Counted from the stretch's first letter, positions 1 through 11,244 are shown. The stretch: DNA of 64,000 bases from Timema cristinae (GCA_039000515.1 JBCFYV010001001.1:8184333-8248332); one strand, 5' to 3'. The notes: generated from the sequence alone by a model not told the origin. Translations and numbers: made by a program.

Positions 1-760
1 GCCATAATACATAACAATTTTATACATTGATTATTTAATTATTTATATTATTATAATCTAATAAAATGAAGAGAAAATTTAATAGTCATATAATAATAGA
101 TCAAAAATATATTAAAAAATTAAATAAGTTTTTAAAATAAAGCGAAGTTTACAATTAAATATTTATGTAGATCAGGACAGAAATATTTGGTACTGTTGTT
201 TGAGCTGTAATGTAGTTGATCATCTGGAACCGTTACTTGGTAAATGTTGATAAGATGAGAGTCTGGAGGTTGAAGACGGTGGTTGTGGTTGGCGGCATGG
301 GTCAGCATTTTATTAAATATAGCGTTTTTTTGTGTGTCAACTTCGCGATGAACATAGCATAATTAGTTTGAAGTCCATTTAAACCAATAATGGTTTGGGT
401 ACAAGACTTTGTGTTCTGCATGTTATCCTTCTAGATGTTGCCGCAATCAAAACACCTCTAGATGTTGTTATATCATTATTTATCACATTAATTTAAATTT
501 ATACTAGATATATAGCGTGTAGTAAGTAATTAACTAATGTATGTTTTAAATAAGAACAATATTAGTTCAATGGGTGAAATAATAGTTTTACTGGTAGTGG
601 TGCTAAGTATATTATAGTTTTACCGATGTATAACCCGAACATATGGTAAAACGTGGTGTAAAAAAAAAGTTGTATTTCAAGTAAATAATCCACACGCTTC
701 TTCTTCCACCCCCTACAATCTCCGTTGAGTAGTATTTAACGTTATTAATATTATATTATC
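1..760. other. AT-rich intergenic or intronic DNA, no feature recognised
   Basis: No open reading frame of note, no tRNA-like promoter and no terminal-repeat pair was seen here. A short GC-richer patch near 268-302 stands out but matches nothing I recognise. Confidence 0.5.
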
Positions 761-1028
761 GGTGACCTGGCGGTCTAGGGGTAAGGTGTCGGACTTCTGT
801 GCTGGTGTCCGGGGTTCAATCCTCAGTCCCGGCACAAATTTATCTGATTACCAAACCCTTCCTTCACCTCTGACAAGATATCTTCTGAGTGTGGGGAATG
901 CCAGGCCTCCACCGTGGTTCGATTCCACGTTAAACTGTAGGTCCTCCATTTAATCTCGCAATCACCCTACCATTACACATTAGCGTAATTGCGTATAACC
1001 CGAACGGGTAGTATAGTAAGCGTGGTGC

Positions 1029-1060
<32 letters not shown>
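761..1060 (+). mobile_element. tRNA-derived SINE, family C, near full length
   Basis: The head ggtgacctggcggtctaggg carries a pol III box A-like segment (tggcggtctagg). About 45 bases later ggttcaatcctc fits box B. The body runs through accaaacccttccttcacct and ccaggcctccaccgtggttc. It ends in the shared tail ATAACCCGAACGGGTAGTA, a diverged gtggtgcta and a (TAA)n tract to about 1060. A 63-codon open frame inside it has no coding value. Four more C copies lie at 11.2, 26.8, 29.6 and 54.4 kb. Confidence 0.9.
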
Positions 1061-1437
1061 TAACAACAATAACATTAAAATTTTTGTATAAATAGATTAA
1101 TAGATAAAAAATCTCTTTAAAAAATACCGGGTTTAAGTATACTGAACATTTAATTTGCCAACCATGGAGATACAAAAATTACACAAGAATTTTGTTATTT
1201 ATTCAAACGCGTGCAAAATATATGTTCAACATAGATAATGTTTTTTTATAGTACCTTTGAGACCAAACGCAGCACTTACGAAGCAAAAACTAAAGAAAAA
1301 GATAAACATGTCAGATAGAGAAAATATAACAAAGTTGTTTCATGACACTGCATCGCCCCAAACGTTTATCTCAAGTGTATAGTGTCTGCTAAGCATTAAT
1401 GTTTACAAAGAGATACGCAACACAATCACATTTTTTT

Positions 1438-1685
1438 TACACCGCGTACTACTTACTACCGTTCATTTTATACACTGATGTACTAATTACGCTAACGGTT
1501 TTGTAGATGAGGAAGGCTACATTTATAGGAAGTATTCTCACATTTGTGTGGAGGGAGATTGTAAAACCATTTTGGAAAAACCACCTCAGTACACCCGACA
1601 GAGATTTGAACCTTGACCTCCACAACATTGGCAGTCTAGTCCACTGAGATAATAGCGCCTGAGACCATGTGACCACTGAAGCGGC
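1438..1685 (-). mobile_element. tRNA-derived SINE, family B, diverged full-length copy
   Basis: Read on the minus strand it starts gccgcttcagtggtcacatg, a family B head. Box B is degenerate (aggttcaaatctc). It then has the B/A middle (gtggtttttccaaaatggtt) and ends in a decayed common tail at 1438-1490. The 75-codon minus frame across it is a by-product. Confidence 0.8.
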
Positions 1686-1714
1686 TATTTGTTTTTACTC
1701 TTAAAAAATGTAAT

Positions 1715-1738
1715 CAGAGAGAGAGAGAGAGAGAGAGA
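1715..1738. repeat. (GA)n microsatellite
   Basis: About 12 uninterrupted GA dinucleotides lie immediately beyond the 5' end of the family B SINE. Confidence 0.95.
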
Positions 1739-1956
1739 TTTAAATCCTTTTTAATATTCTTCCCTTGTTAAGGCAAAAATCTAAATGTATTTCATACCAT
1801 TTGTAAGTCAGGATTTGTATAAGCTCAATCCGTATTGCGTCTGCCAATTGAATTAAGGGTCCCGTCATGGATTAAAAATTGTTATTTAGTGAAACTGGGA
1901 CGTTTCCTTTCATACTAACAAATTTGTTAGCTGTGCTTTGGTTTTTTATAGATTTA

Positions 1957-2020
1957 ATTAATTTGGTAGTAGCTCGTGTGCTCGTATAATCAGTCCTTTC
2001 AAGAAGTGCACGTTAAATAC
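1957..2020 (+). mobile_element. 3' fragment of a tail-2 SINE (family F/G)
   Basis: The stretch gctcgtgtgctcgtataatc followed by a diverged aagtgcacgttaaatac matches the common 3' end of the family F/G SINEs at 21.3, 18.1 and 30.9 kb. No tRNA-like head was found upstream, so it is 5'-truncated or decayed. Confidence 0.5.
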
Positions 2021-2029
2021 TTGAAATAA

Positions 2030-3240
2030 AAGAAGTAATGTATGTTAAAAGCTGAACCATCATTTCAAATATAAACATACAGCATATATATAATAATATA
2101 TATGATATATATATGTGTATATAGTTTTAAATTAATATTTACAATAGCACAAATTTATTTTTTATGACACATAAATTATCTTTTTTAAAAGATTTTACCT
2201 TGTTTGTTTCATTCTAAAAAAATAAGTATTTAAGGATGTTTATATTAATCCATTACACATTGAAAAGGAATAAAAACAATACTTTGTTCTAATAGGTAAA
2301 CATAGTGTGTTAAAAAGTTAGTAAACCATTATTGAACCAATTTAATATCGTGCCTACACATTAGTTCCAGGTTACTGGCTGAACGTCACAAAATACTTAA
2401 CCTAAACTGAATAAGGAAGGTGAACTTTAAACATATTCATAGAATTTAAAGTGGATAATTTCTGGGAAACAACATTTAAAAATCCAAACAATGATTCAGA
2501 AATAAATCTTTCGAATACTATGAATTGTTTAGATTTAAATTGAACTATTTTGTATACATAAGAGCTCATTTTCAATATATTATGTATATACTAAAAAAAA
2601 ACTTTCATAATAATAACCTTAGTTGATAGCTAAAATAGCTACCAAGAATACTTTCACGTACTCATACGTCAAGTCTTGTGATTTGCAGCTGTCACTGAAC
2701 CTAAGCGGAATAAAACCAATTCCTGGATCACTATAAATGTGTTACTTATATCAGAATCGAAATAAAAGATTCATTACTAATATAGAATGTCTATAGAATG
2801 TATCTTTGACTTCAACGGGAATATTTCCCAAATCATACATCGTGGCCTTGAACTAGTTGGAAGATTGAGGCCTCAAATACAACCAAGAAGACTCTTCAGA
2901 AGAACATGAACTAATATCATGTGGGTATCACATAGAAACAATGTATTTACATTTAAAAATTGAAATACGAAATTGCTCAACCAGATAATTTTCATCTGAA
3001 GTGAATTTTGTAAAGCTTACAGTAAATTTATACTATGGAAATGAATTAAATTTAGAAACAAAGTTACCGGCGAATGCGCCACCTAAGCAGCCAAGAACCA
3101 AGTCTATTATTAGGCCAAAAAATATCTCTTTTATACAGAGAGGGGGGAAGGGGTCGAAACGTATACACACTTTAACAAACAAGATATCTGCTTGACATTA
3201 TTACTGTTATATTAAACACAGATGGCTGTGAGACATGTTT
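2030..3240. other. AT-rich DNA without recognisable gene
   Basis: The stretch contains a TA-rich patch at about 2082-2122 and a 64-codon open frame (3001-3195) with no recognisable domain. I see no terminal repeats or tRNA-like promoters. Confidence 0.45.
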
Positions 3241-3419
3241 GACCACCAAAAGGTCTCACCATTACCTTCCAGTCACCTCTGAGTTTGACGAACTACTGCA
3301 CTAGCAACGTTGACCAAAGTGTCCACTGTAATGGCTGCACAGGACATTTAAATTCCTTTCCGTTGCACTGCCAGTATAGCTGTTTTTTTTTTAAAGATAC
3401 ACCACATCTTTTATAATCC

Positions 3420-3572
3420 TCCATAAATAAAAATCAAGATGTGTTAAATCAGTGGACGTGCGCGATACTCAACATCCTATCCATTGTCTTTAAATTTAAA
3501 CATGACACCTGGACAGAGGAATCAAACCGAGTGCGTTTAGCTTAGTACGCCAATGCTATAACCATTGAACAA
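3420..3572 (-). mobile_element. Possible tRNA-derived SINE head, family H (tentative)
   Basis: On the minus strand, gttcaatggttatagcattg precedes a box B-like ggtttgattcctc and the words caggtgtcat. Similar wording recurs at 45.5 kb (minus) and 45.8 kb (plus). Box A is weak and the 3' end is undefined, so this is a candidate only. Confidence 0.35.
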
Positions 3573-3718
3573 TATAAAAGTCTTTCTGTGCACAGGGTCA
3601 TTTTTTCAGTGGCAAACCGTGATGATAATTTTTGGATACGCTGATTCATGAACACTCATAAAGGGGGCACACTTAACGATGTCAAAATGAATTTTTACAA
3701 GTAATAATACGTACTTGC

Positions 3719-4065
3719 GACTACTACTACTACTACTAACACAACCACCACACCACCCCACCACACACTACTACTAATACTATACTACTACTACTATACA
3801 CTACTACTACTACTATACTATACTACACTACTACTAATTACTACTCTACTACTTATACTACTACTATACTACTACTACTACTACTATACTACTACTACTA
3901 TACTACTACTACTACTACTTACTACTACTACCTATTCTACTATAACTAATACTAACTACTAACTACTCACTACTACTAACTACTACTACCACCACCCACT
4001 AACACAACACTACACTACACAACACTACACTAACCTAACCCACCACAGCAGCACCACACTACTTT
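3719..4065. repeat. Degenerate (CTA)n microsatellite array
   Basis: About 350 bases are built mostly of ACT/CTA trinucleotides with interspersed ACC and ACA variants and frequent one-base slips. The end near 3975-4065 grades into CCA/ACA-rich sequence. Confidence 0.9.
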
Positions 4066-4515
4066 TCTAGTGGTAATAATAAAAAATATATTTTTATTTT
4101 TCGCTTCACCTTATGTGAAATATTTTAATTTGCCTTGCTATTTTTTCCTTTTAAATGCACTTTCCGTTCAAAAGACAAAGCCTCAGTAGAATTATTTAGC
4201 GAAAAGTCTACTAAATCAAAAGAGTCATTGTTGATGTCTACAGCGTCTCCCCTTTTTTTCTGTGGTACCTACAATAAATCATAAAACATTACTTATATAT
4301 ATTATAGTACGAAATTTAAAACCACTCAATAAAATAATAAGATTTAATTCACCGTCACAAAACTAAACTAACCTACATTGAAATAAACCTTTGAAACACA
4401 CATTTAATGCACAGAATGTAACACTCACGAGTCGGGGATAGCCGGCTTACTGGTCACATTTACTGGCCAAGATGAAGAGTTGCGCGCGCATTGCCCTGCA
4501 TAGCTCCCCGCAAGC
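4066..4515. other. Unassigned AT-rich DNA with a small GC-richer end
   Basis: No gene was seen. The last 90 bases (about 4430-4515) are GC-richer and abut the decayed transposon region. They may be its flank or a worn terminal region, but no inverted repeat could be paired. Confidence 0.35.
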
Positions 4516-4727
4516 TTGATTCTCTGGGCACGTTTGGCGGAAAAGCAAAAACTTAACTTGCCAACAGGAACCGAAGCATCTGTTTCGCGCACTCGCTATC
4601 ATACCACTACACTTTTAAATATGACCATTAAAATGTCAATTTCACATCTGATTTATGTAAAGGGATGTTGTCTCTCCTTTTTCAAAACCTTTTGGATAGC
4701 TGAACTTATCCTGCCTACCTTGACACC

Positions 4728-5117
4728 TCAATACTGTATCTTCCCTCGTATTTTAAGGTAGAGTCCATTTTCCTGACACGGTTGATAGTGGTAAGCTCTC
4801 AAATTTAGGATGGTAGTGTGATGGGGCGCCATATTATATAAAGTAAAATTTATCATTCTCATAGATCCCACGAATGGCAGGTAAAATGGGTGTACAAAGC
4901 ATATGAGGTACATAAAGCCAGTAGCTGTTCCTTCAAAAAAGAGTAGTCCAATCAAACCCTTTGATGACAGCCCACACAAGACATTGAGTCCTGGTAAATG
5001 ACCCACCATGTTCACATGAATGTTTGGAACTTTTAGAGTCCAGTGCACATCATTATCGCGATTCACTATACCATTCAGCTTAAATTGTATCTCATCAGAC
5101 CAAACAATTTTTCTCAC
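4728..5117 (-). pseudogene. Tc1/mariner (IS630)-superfamily transposase, central DDE-domain fragment
   Basis: This 129-codon frame resembles the catalytic core of Tc1/mariner-type transposases, which cut and paste DNA at TA dinucleotides in the nucleus. Residues 6-12 are WSDEIQF, the usual setting of the first catalytic Asp (D8). Residues 14-24 contain NGIVNRDND, 42-50 are PGLNVLCGL and 60-70 FFEGTATGFMY, which follow the family's order (VNRHN, P-KLNVWCAL, FFFxxTVTG). Where the family has QQDGAPPHY, this copy has LYNMAPHH at 93-100, so the second catalytic Asp is Asn (N95). The third acidic residue and the N-terminal DNA-binding half are absent. Frame-broken similarity (RISSAIQKVLKKE-like) continues past the stop to about 4650. 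An intact protein is about 340 residues, so this is a dead fossil. It may belong to the lineage that mobilised the CAGGGTGG MITE at 49.5 kb. That link is inferred. Confidence 0.7.
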
Positions 5118-5201
5118 AAACTCCTCATCCTCAAGTACCCTGTGTCTCTCAAGTACCTTGAGTTTCCTATTTTACTTTCGGTGAATGTTACTTCTACTGG
5201 G

Positions 5202-5419
5202 CTGCTCAAAGACGATTGAATGTTCTGCTCACCAAACACGGGGATGGTCTGCTTACCGAACGACTGAATGATTTGCTCACTGAACGACTGGATGGTCTTC
5301 TAACTAAACACGTAGATAGGCTGCTCACCGAATGACTGGATGGTATTCTCATCAAACTCATGGACATTCTGCTCACCGAACCATTTAATTGTCTGATAAC
5401 CGAACACGTTTTGACTCCA
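5202..5419 (-). repeat. 24-bp tandem repeat array, about nine units
   Basis: Plus-strand units read like tgctcaccgaacgactggat plus ggtc, repeated about nine times with roughly 70-90% identity and almost constant 24-bp spacing. Because 24 is a multiple of three, the minus strand reads as an octapeptide repeat around FGEQ-x-I-x-x. The frame is kept in 5300-5491 and is then stopped. It lies about 90 bases upstream (in minus orientation) of the transposase fragment. It is either a decayed coding repeat or a plain minisatellite. Confidence 0.75.
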
Positions 5420-5821
5420 TTCACGAGTAACCATCTGCAATCCTTTGCAATAGTTCCACTCATATTTCGACAACACTTTGACAAAGTCCAAATTTCACTA
5501 TGACACCAATTTGTCGCCGTCCATTTCTACTTAGTAAAGTTTGCCAACCCCAAACTTAGGATAGGGATTTAATGGAGTGCTTGCGTAAAAGATGATAGAA
5601 GGCAATGAATTGTTTTCTTTGGACTTATATTATAAAATGAGTTTGAAATATAAATAGACATTTACAAGTTGTACAAGAACTAAGTATGAACACTATGTGC
5701 AGGTATTTGTCACATCTTATTGGCCCATGAGCCCATTCTCTGGCCTTTTATCTCCTTTAGTCACTAGATGAGTGGTAGCCCGGAACTCTTAACGCAATAT
5801 TTACCAACATTGGTAAACATG

Positions 5822-5840
5822 AAAAAAAAAAAAAAAAAAA
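5822..5840. repeat. Poly(A) run
   Basis: This is a run of 19 A residues. I could not define an element 5' of it. Confidence 0.95.
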
Positions 5841-5867
5841 GGCTGTTTCCTGGTAGCTTTCAATTTT

Positions 5868-6215
5868 CAATTAAGTCGCTCAACAAGACTATAGCAAGAA
5901 TTAATGAAACTACAGTAGCCCCATGGCTTCTTTGGTGCTGACTGACAGCTGACGGCTTTGAAAAGTTACCAGACCAAATTATATATTCCTACGATGAACA
6001 ATATGATCTGCAAAAACATGTGTTTAGCAGCTGTCACTTCTAACGGTCAAAATTTAGGTATATACCTAAATGTTGACTGTCATAAGTCAGCTGTGAGCTG
6101 TCAGTCAGCACCAAAGAAGCCATGGGACTACTGTACATCACGACTAGACTCTAACAAGACTATAACAAATCAGAGCAAAGCTAGCCTCTAACAAGACTAC
6201 AACAAGAATGAGAAA
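5868..6215 (+). repeat. Host tandem repeat (aacaagactata motif) split by a MITE
   Basis: The phrase caacaagactatagcaagaa occurs at 5881. Related phrases (taacaagactataacaaatc, taacaagactacaacaagaa) occur near 6152 and 6190, on either side of the MITE at 5913-6133. The MITE apparently landed within a short tandem repeat. Confidence 0.55.
5913..6133. mobile_element. 221-bp MITE with TA target duplication and CAGTAG terminal inverted repeats
   Basis: The left end CAGTAGCCCCATGGCTTCTT (5913) pairs with the right end (about 6087-6133) over about 45 bases with few mismatches, including the internal ggtgctgactgacagctgac. TA dinucleotides flank both ends (5911-5912 and 6134-6135). TA duplication plus CAGT-starting termini is the signature of Tc1/mariner-type non-autonomous elements. 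The core contains no transposase, and the 77-codon frame over it is not a gene. Confidence 0.85.
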
Positions 6216-6373
6216 CGTGCTCGTTGCTAAAAAAAACCTGCACACATCTTTTACTATACACGCACATACCAGCTTGGGATTCATGGACTATATGTATGGA
6301 CAATTTCTTGTTCACTTAATGCAAAACTACACATTTCCACATTCAGCTACAACATTTTGAACTGTTCACTCTA

Positions 6374-6628
6374 AGCCCGCTTCGTAGCCGCATGGTCTGA
6401 CACGCTACTCACGCAGTAGACTAGACAGCCGATGACGAGTATATGGAGGTTAGAATCTCAGTTGGGTGTAATGAGGTTATTTTCCAAAATGGATTTTTAA
6501 CTCTCCATTCACGAAAATGCGGGTATAATTATTCTAAATATATCCTTCCTAATCACTAAAACCACTAGCGTAATTAGTACATAGGCGTATAACCCAAACG
6601 GGTAGTAAGACGCAATGTTACAAAAAAA
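6374..6628 (+). mobile_element. tRNA-derived SINE, family B, with 13-bp target-site duplication
   Basis: It starts cccgcttcgtagccgcatgg, has a weak box B (ggttagaatctca) and ends in the common tail (taacccaaacgggtagtaag). The flanks actgttcactcta (6361-6373) and actgttgactcta (6629-6641) form a one-mismatch target-site duplication that fixes both ends. Confidence 0.88.
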
Positions 6629-6843
6629 ACTGTTGACTCTATGGTGTAAGGAGTGTAATTGATTACTGTAAAATCTATTGTTTTTGTAGGAATATTGTAT
6701 TGGGAGCGACCAACAAATAAGTTAATATATTAACACTATTATTTTATTCCATAGCTACGCAATACTCATGCATGCATGCTTATGATCACACATTTCCATG
6801 CTAAAACACCTCCCCATTTGGTACAATATATCACATTATATTA

Positions 6844-7038
6844 ATGGAGCAAAACGTACATAAAGAAAACTATAGAGCTAACATGGTGAGCCTTCTAGTT
6901 CTACTGTACATAGTGTATGTAACCTTGTTGTTTGTTGGCCTTTGTTTCCTAAAATATAAACCAAACAAGAGGGACAAAAACACCCTGAAAGTAGATATAT
7001 ATAATGCTTATTGTTTATGTCCCCTTCCATTAAAATAA
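6844..7038 (+). CDS. Small open reading frame with one hydrophobic helix (doubtful)
   Basis: I do not recognise this 64-codon frame. Residues about 14-36 (MVSLLVLLYIVYVTLLFVGL and following) would make one membrane-spanning helix, followed by a basic stretch (KYKPNKRDK), the layout of a single-pass protein with a cytoplasmic C-terminus. It has its own ATG and stop and lies in a stretch free of repeats I can name. Against it: it is no longer than chance frames nearby, its codons are ordinary for AT-rich DNA, and no splice context or promoter can be judged. Confidence 0.15.
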   Translation: MEQNVHKENYRANMVSLLVLLYIVYVTLLFVGLCFLKYKPNKRDKNTLKVDIYNAYCLCPLPLK

Positions 7039-7555
7039 TACACGCCCACGCTTAGGTCCGCCATTGTAAAATGGATTCTACCATCACTGTGTATCTTAGT
7101 GCAACGTGGAAAGAGGGGGTTGAGGGTGGAAGGAAGGGGTAGCGGGGGTGCGAAACATATGTTTGAACTCACACATTAGACCGGTCAACATGGTCAGTTT
7201 GGTGTAGCTACAATTACTTGTTTTGACAGGCCTCATCATTTCAAAAGGGTTTGCATCATCCCTTGTTTGATCTGGAAACAAGACTCACTTGTGTTGTTTA
7301 GCATAAATAATAGATTCACTATCGATATTGTTTTGTTTTTATTAATTAGTAAGCTTTAAAGCAAGGTTTAATCAACTGCTTCATATATAGGGTAGTTATG
7401 AGAAGGGTCGCCCAGAGATTTGCGTATGCATTAACGTGAAGAAATGACTGAAAAATCACATTTGAAAAATACTTTTCTATGTGCCGGTTTTGGTTATTCG
7501 CATATCTTCGTTAATGTAGTAGAAATAAGATAGAAATTAGAAGGAATCAACACGA

Positions 7556-7830
7556 ATAAGGATGGAAAGGGTAAGAAAGCGATAGATGGAGAATAGGAGA
7601 GAACGAAAGTGGGAGAGAGTGAGAAAGTAAAAAAGAGAGAGACAACTTGAAAGAGAGCTAGGAAGGAAAATATCTTGAGCCAGAGTTAGAGAGTTACGGT
7701 GAGAGAAGGCTATGGAGATAGAGAAAGAATGATAGGTTGAAAGAGAGAATGTGAATGAGAGCTAGTGAGGTAAAGAGCTCGAGACAGAGAAAGCGAAATT
7801 GAAAGAGGAATATTGGAAAGAGTGGAAAAC
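7556..7830 (+). repeat. Purine-rich degenerate (GAGA) tract
   Basis: About 275 bases consist nearly all of G and A, with repeated gaga, gaaag and gagag words and occasional single pyrimidines. It looks like an old (GA)n array that has drifted. The complementary strand is polypyrimidine, so triplex or GAGA-factor-type binding is conceivable but not shown. Confidence 0.75.
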
Positions 7831-7900
7831 CATAATAATAAACCACCTTAATAAAAATCATTCAGGATTCAAACCTAACCTAACCGTCAACAGCAAACCA

Positions 7901-8116
7901 CGCGCTTGTCGTGTTGAGCTCGACTGCTGAGGACGGGGATGGTTCAAATCTCGGTCGGGTGAACTGGGGGTGGTTTTTCCTAAATGGTTTTCCACTCTCC
8001 CTCCACGCAAATGCGGGTTCACTTCCTCTAATTCAACCTTCATAATTCCTAAATCCATTAACGTAATTAGTACTTAAAGCGTATAACCCGAACGGGTAGT
8101 AAGACGCGGTGCTAAA

Positions 8117-8175
<59 letters not shown>

Positions 8176-8186
8176 TATTATTATTA
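7901..8186 (+). mobile_element. tRNA-derived SINE, family A, 5'-truncated, with 12-bp target-site duplication and long (ATT)n tail
   Basis: It begins at cgcgcttgtcgtgttgagct, so it lacks the first about 26 bases and box A. Box B (ggttcaaatctcgg) survives. It ends with the common tail and an (ATT)n run of about 70 bases (8116-8186). The identical flanks aacagcaaacca at 7889-7900 and 8187-8198 prove the truncated form is what inserted. The 66- and 72-codon frames here are artefacts of the SINE and its tail. Confidence 0.93.
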
Positions 8187-8319
8187 AACAGCAAACCAGA
8201 TGAGGTTGATGCCTCAGTGTGATGTCGTGGGGAATATATCCTACAGTTCAAATAACCGAGATTAGAACCTTCATATCATCTGCATACTGATAGCCAGACT
8301 TACTGCTGAACTAATATCA

Positions 8320-8583
8320 CCCGCTTGGGTGGCTGCATGGTCTAAGGCATTACTCTCGCAGTAGACTAGACTGCCGATAATGGGGAAATCTAGGTTCGAA
8401 TCTCGGTCAGGTGTACTGAAGGCGATTTATCCAAAATGGTTTTCCACTCTCTTCCTCCACGCAAGTGTGGTTACACTTCTTCAAAATATAACCTTCCTAA
8501 TCCCTAAAACTATTAGCGTAATTAGTACATAAGCGTATAAAGTGAACGGGTAGTAAGACGTGGCGCAAAATAAATAAATAAAA
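8320..8583 (+). mobile_element. tRNA-derived SINE, family B, full length
   Basis: The head cccgcttgggtggctgcatg, box B ggttcgaatctcgg, the B body and the end gaacgggtagtaagacgtgg are all present. Unusually, the tail continues as (TAAA)n instead of (TAA)n. Confidence 0.9.
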
Positions 8584-8589
8584 TCAGTA

Positions 8590-9350
8590 CATTCAATTAA
8601 TAACGTTATATTAAATGTTGTAATTGTATTATTTATTAAAATGATAATTTTGCTCTAAGTACATAGGAAATTTCAAATATGGTATATATGATTTTAAATG
8701 CTCATAAATAACGTTTCAGTGGACTCATTTATTTCTTCCCTTCTTTTATACTATATTTTTATAACGTAGGGACATCTTATTAATGAGATGTATCCCCTAT
8801 ACGCTTTATCCATAAATAGAAAATAGTCTTTATGTATTCCTATAACTTGATAAAATGTAGAAACATAAAAGATGGCAATCATGTTTTCATTTATTCACGT
8901 GGACGCCTTTAAAATGTAATATAGGCTATACGCTCATCATATCTGTTGGTAGTATTGCAGGTTTACTTATCTCTAGGCGTTTGTATGGTTTTCAAAGGTC
9001 TTAACTCGGAGCAAGAGGGGAACAAGTTAAGGGCCCCACCTACTCTAATGGGTAATCTTCTTAAAACGTGGGTGAAATAATTATCAGCTATGAAGCTTTA
9101 AAACCACTATAATAATTATAAGTTGTATTAAAATGTTTTTATGTGACGCTATAACAAATTATTTGGTTTCAGGTAAGATACTTTTCTAACTAGTTACGTA
9201 GATCATAATTATAATCTCAATGTTTTTAGTTAAGAGTCGTTGAAAATGAACTTATTTAATTTTTAAATGATTTTTTTTTAATTTCAAAAAACTTTCAAAT
9301 TAAGGTTACTTCCATAGACACATACATTTCTCCTCTCAATTTTGTATGAA
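8590..9350. other. AT-rich DNA, nothing recognised
   Basis: No tRNA-like promoter, inverted terminal repeat or frame above 60 codons of interest was seen between the two family B SINEs. Confidence 0.45.
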
Positions 9351-9572
9351 ACCCGCTTTGGTGGCCGCATGATCTGAGGCGTCACTCTCAGAGAAGCGAG
9401 AAAATAAGAGCTTTATCCTAGTAGGGTGGTCTGAGGTTGGTTTTCCAATCTCCTTTCACGCAAATGTGGGTACATTTTATCTAAATTCAACCTTCTAAAT
9501 CTCTTACACATTAGTGTAATTAATACCAAGACGTGTAAACTTAACTGGTAGTATTCAAGACGTGGTTCTACG
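9351..9572 (+). mobile_element. tRNA-derived SINE, family B, internally shortened
   Basis: The head cccgctttggtggccgcatg is followed by a shortened middle (box B is not well preserved), then gggtggtctgaggttggttt, cacgcaaatgtggg and a decayed common tail (aactggtagtattcaagacg). Confidence 0.82.
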
Positions 9573-9579
9573 AAATAAA

Positions 9580-11230
9580 ATAAACTTCGTTTTATTTAAA
9601 GTGGGATTTTTGAACGCCTGTGACGTAACCGTAAGATGTCCCCATTAATAAAACAGATAATAGTAAAAATACAGCTGTTTAGCGTGCAAACCACAACTTT
9701 TGTAAAGCTACGCGTTAATACGCACACATTAACGAATCCTAGTGAGTTCACGTGGGTTTGATTAATGACCACTCATTTGTCTTACTACCCAATTAATAAT
9801 ATAACAAATTCAATACAAAATACATTCAAATAATCATGGACGGTTTACTATCCAAAGCACATTATTAGTAATATTCTGGTCTGTGTGGTCGTCTCCAAAT
9901 TTAAATTAAAACTTAGTCCTTACTTAAAATATCATCTAATTTTAAATAATCGAGTTAAAATTAATAATATTATTTTTTTACGTAGAAATCTAAGTGTCTT
10001 CCGAAGGCGTTCCCAAAAGCAATTATTTAACTGAGCAATAAATCAAAACCCTTCACTTTTTACGGAATGTCATCGTCCTGCTCTAATTCAATCAAATTGA
10101 CTACACGGACGTTAAAAATTATCTCCTCCTCTTCTTCCAACAGCTACGAGTCCTTTCATAATCCAACTATTGAGAATTTTGCCCGTTTTATACACTGGCA
10201 TGAGCATGAAAAAATAAAAAAATAAAGTGAAGGAGATTTAATTATTTGCTCGGATAAATTACATCTGTAAAACTAGAAGAGGAAGTGGATTGGATAATGA
10301 ATTATTTTTTTTACGGAGGTTAGGGGAGGCACGGTAGAGAGGGACAAAGAATGCGACACTAAAATATAAAAAATCGTGTAGATGAAAAAATAAACATTTT
10401 ATAAAAGGTTGAAATTTTTTTTTATAAAAGGTTGAAAAAAAGAAAGTATATAAATTGTGATCTAAAGATTGACAGGAAAGATGAGTTTAAAATTTATGGA
10501 CACACACAAAAACAGAATTAAATGGCTCAACTGTAAGGAAAATACATCGTGTTATGTAAACCCTCGTTATTAAAAAAAAACGTTGTCGTCCATATTATTT
10601 AATTGGAAGAAAACAATCGAGACGAGCTCAGCAAAGCTAGTTATAATATTGGCAGTCGAAGCGCAAACATTAATTTTTTTAGTCTAGCGTCTGCTTATTA
10701 TCTTGAGAAAGAGAGTAAAAATAAATCGATTCATCAGACGAAAACATCTTTGCTGACATCTCAAAATACCCGCTATAATGGGATAGTGCATTTGGAGCGT
10801 ATTTTGATTTTTAATCTAAATTATAGTATAGCACACACTTATTATAATATACTCCCATTTTTAATGTACTTATGGGTATGCAAATTAATCTCAATATCCG
10901 CTAACTTACACAAAGAGTGACAAAATCTCGTAATAAAGTCACTCTTCAATTAATATTGTTAAAATTGTTTCATCAAAAACATTTCAAACATGGTAGTTTT
11001 AACTTACTATTAAAGTGTTTGAACTGAAATAATACAATGAGATTGACGGGAATCGCTGAATATTTTTTCTTCAAGATAAATACAATTGATTACAAAATAC
11101 AATCCCGAAGTACTTTGAACTAATTTTTAATGTCCTGTGGTTAAATATCTGTACAAGAAAAATCACACATAACATTTTCTATTGAGATTAAAACATTTTT
11201 TGTTAAAACATTTCTTGAAATATTCTGTTT
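9580..11230. other. AT-rich DNA without recognised gene
   Basis: A 105-codon frame at 10603-10920 (plus) is the longest here. Its composition is unremarkable and I see no domain, so I do not call it a gene. A short direct repeat (tttataaaaggttgaaa) lies near 10399-10437. Otherwise nothing was seen. Confidence 0.4.
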
Positions 11231-11244
11231 TTAATTTTAATTTT

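Noticed and set aside
10603..10920. 105-codon open frame
   Set aside because: It has no recognisable domain, composition follows local AT content, and neither strand shows neighbouring exons or conserved context.
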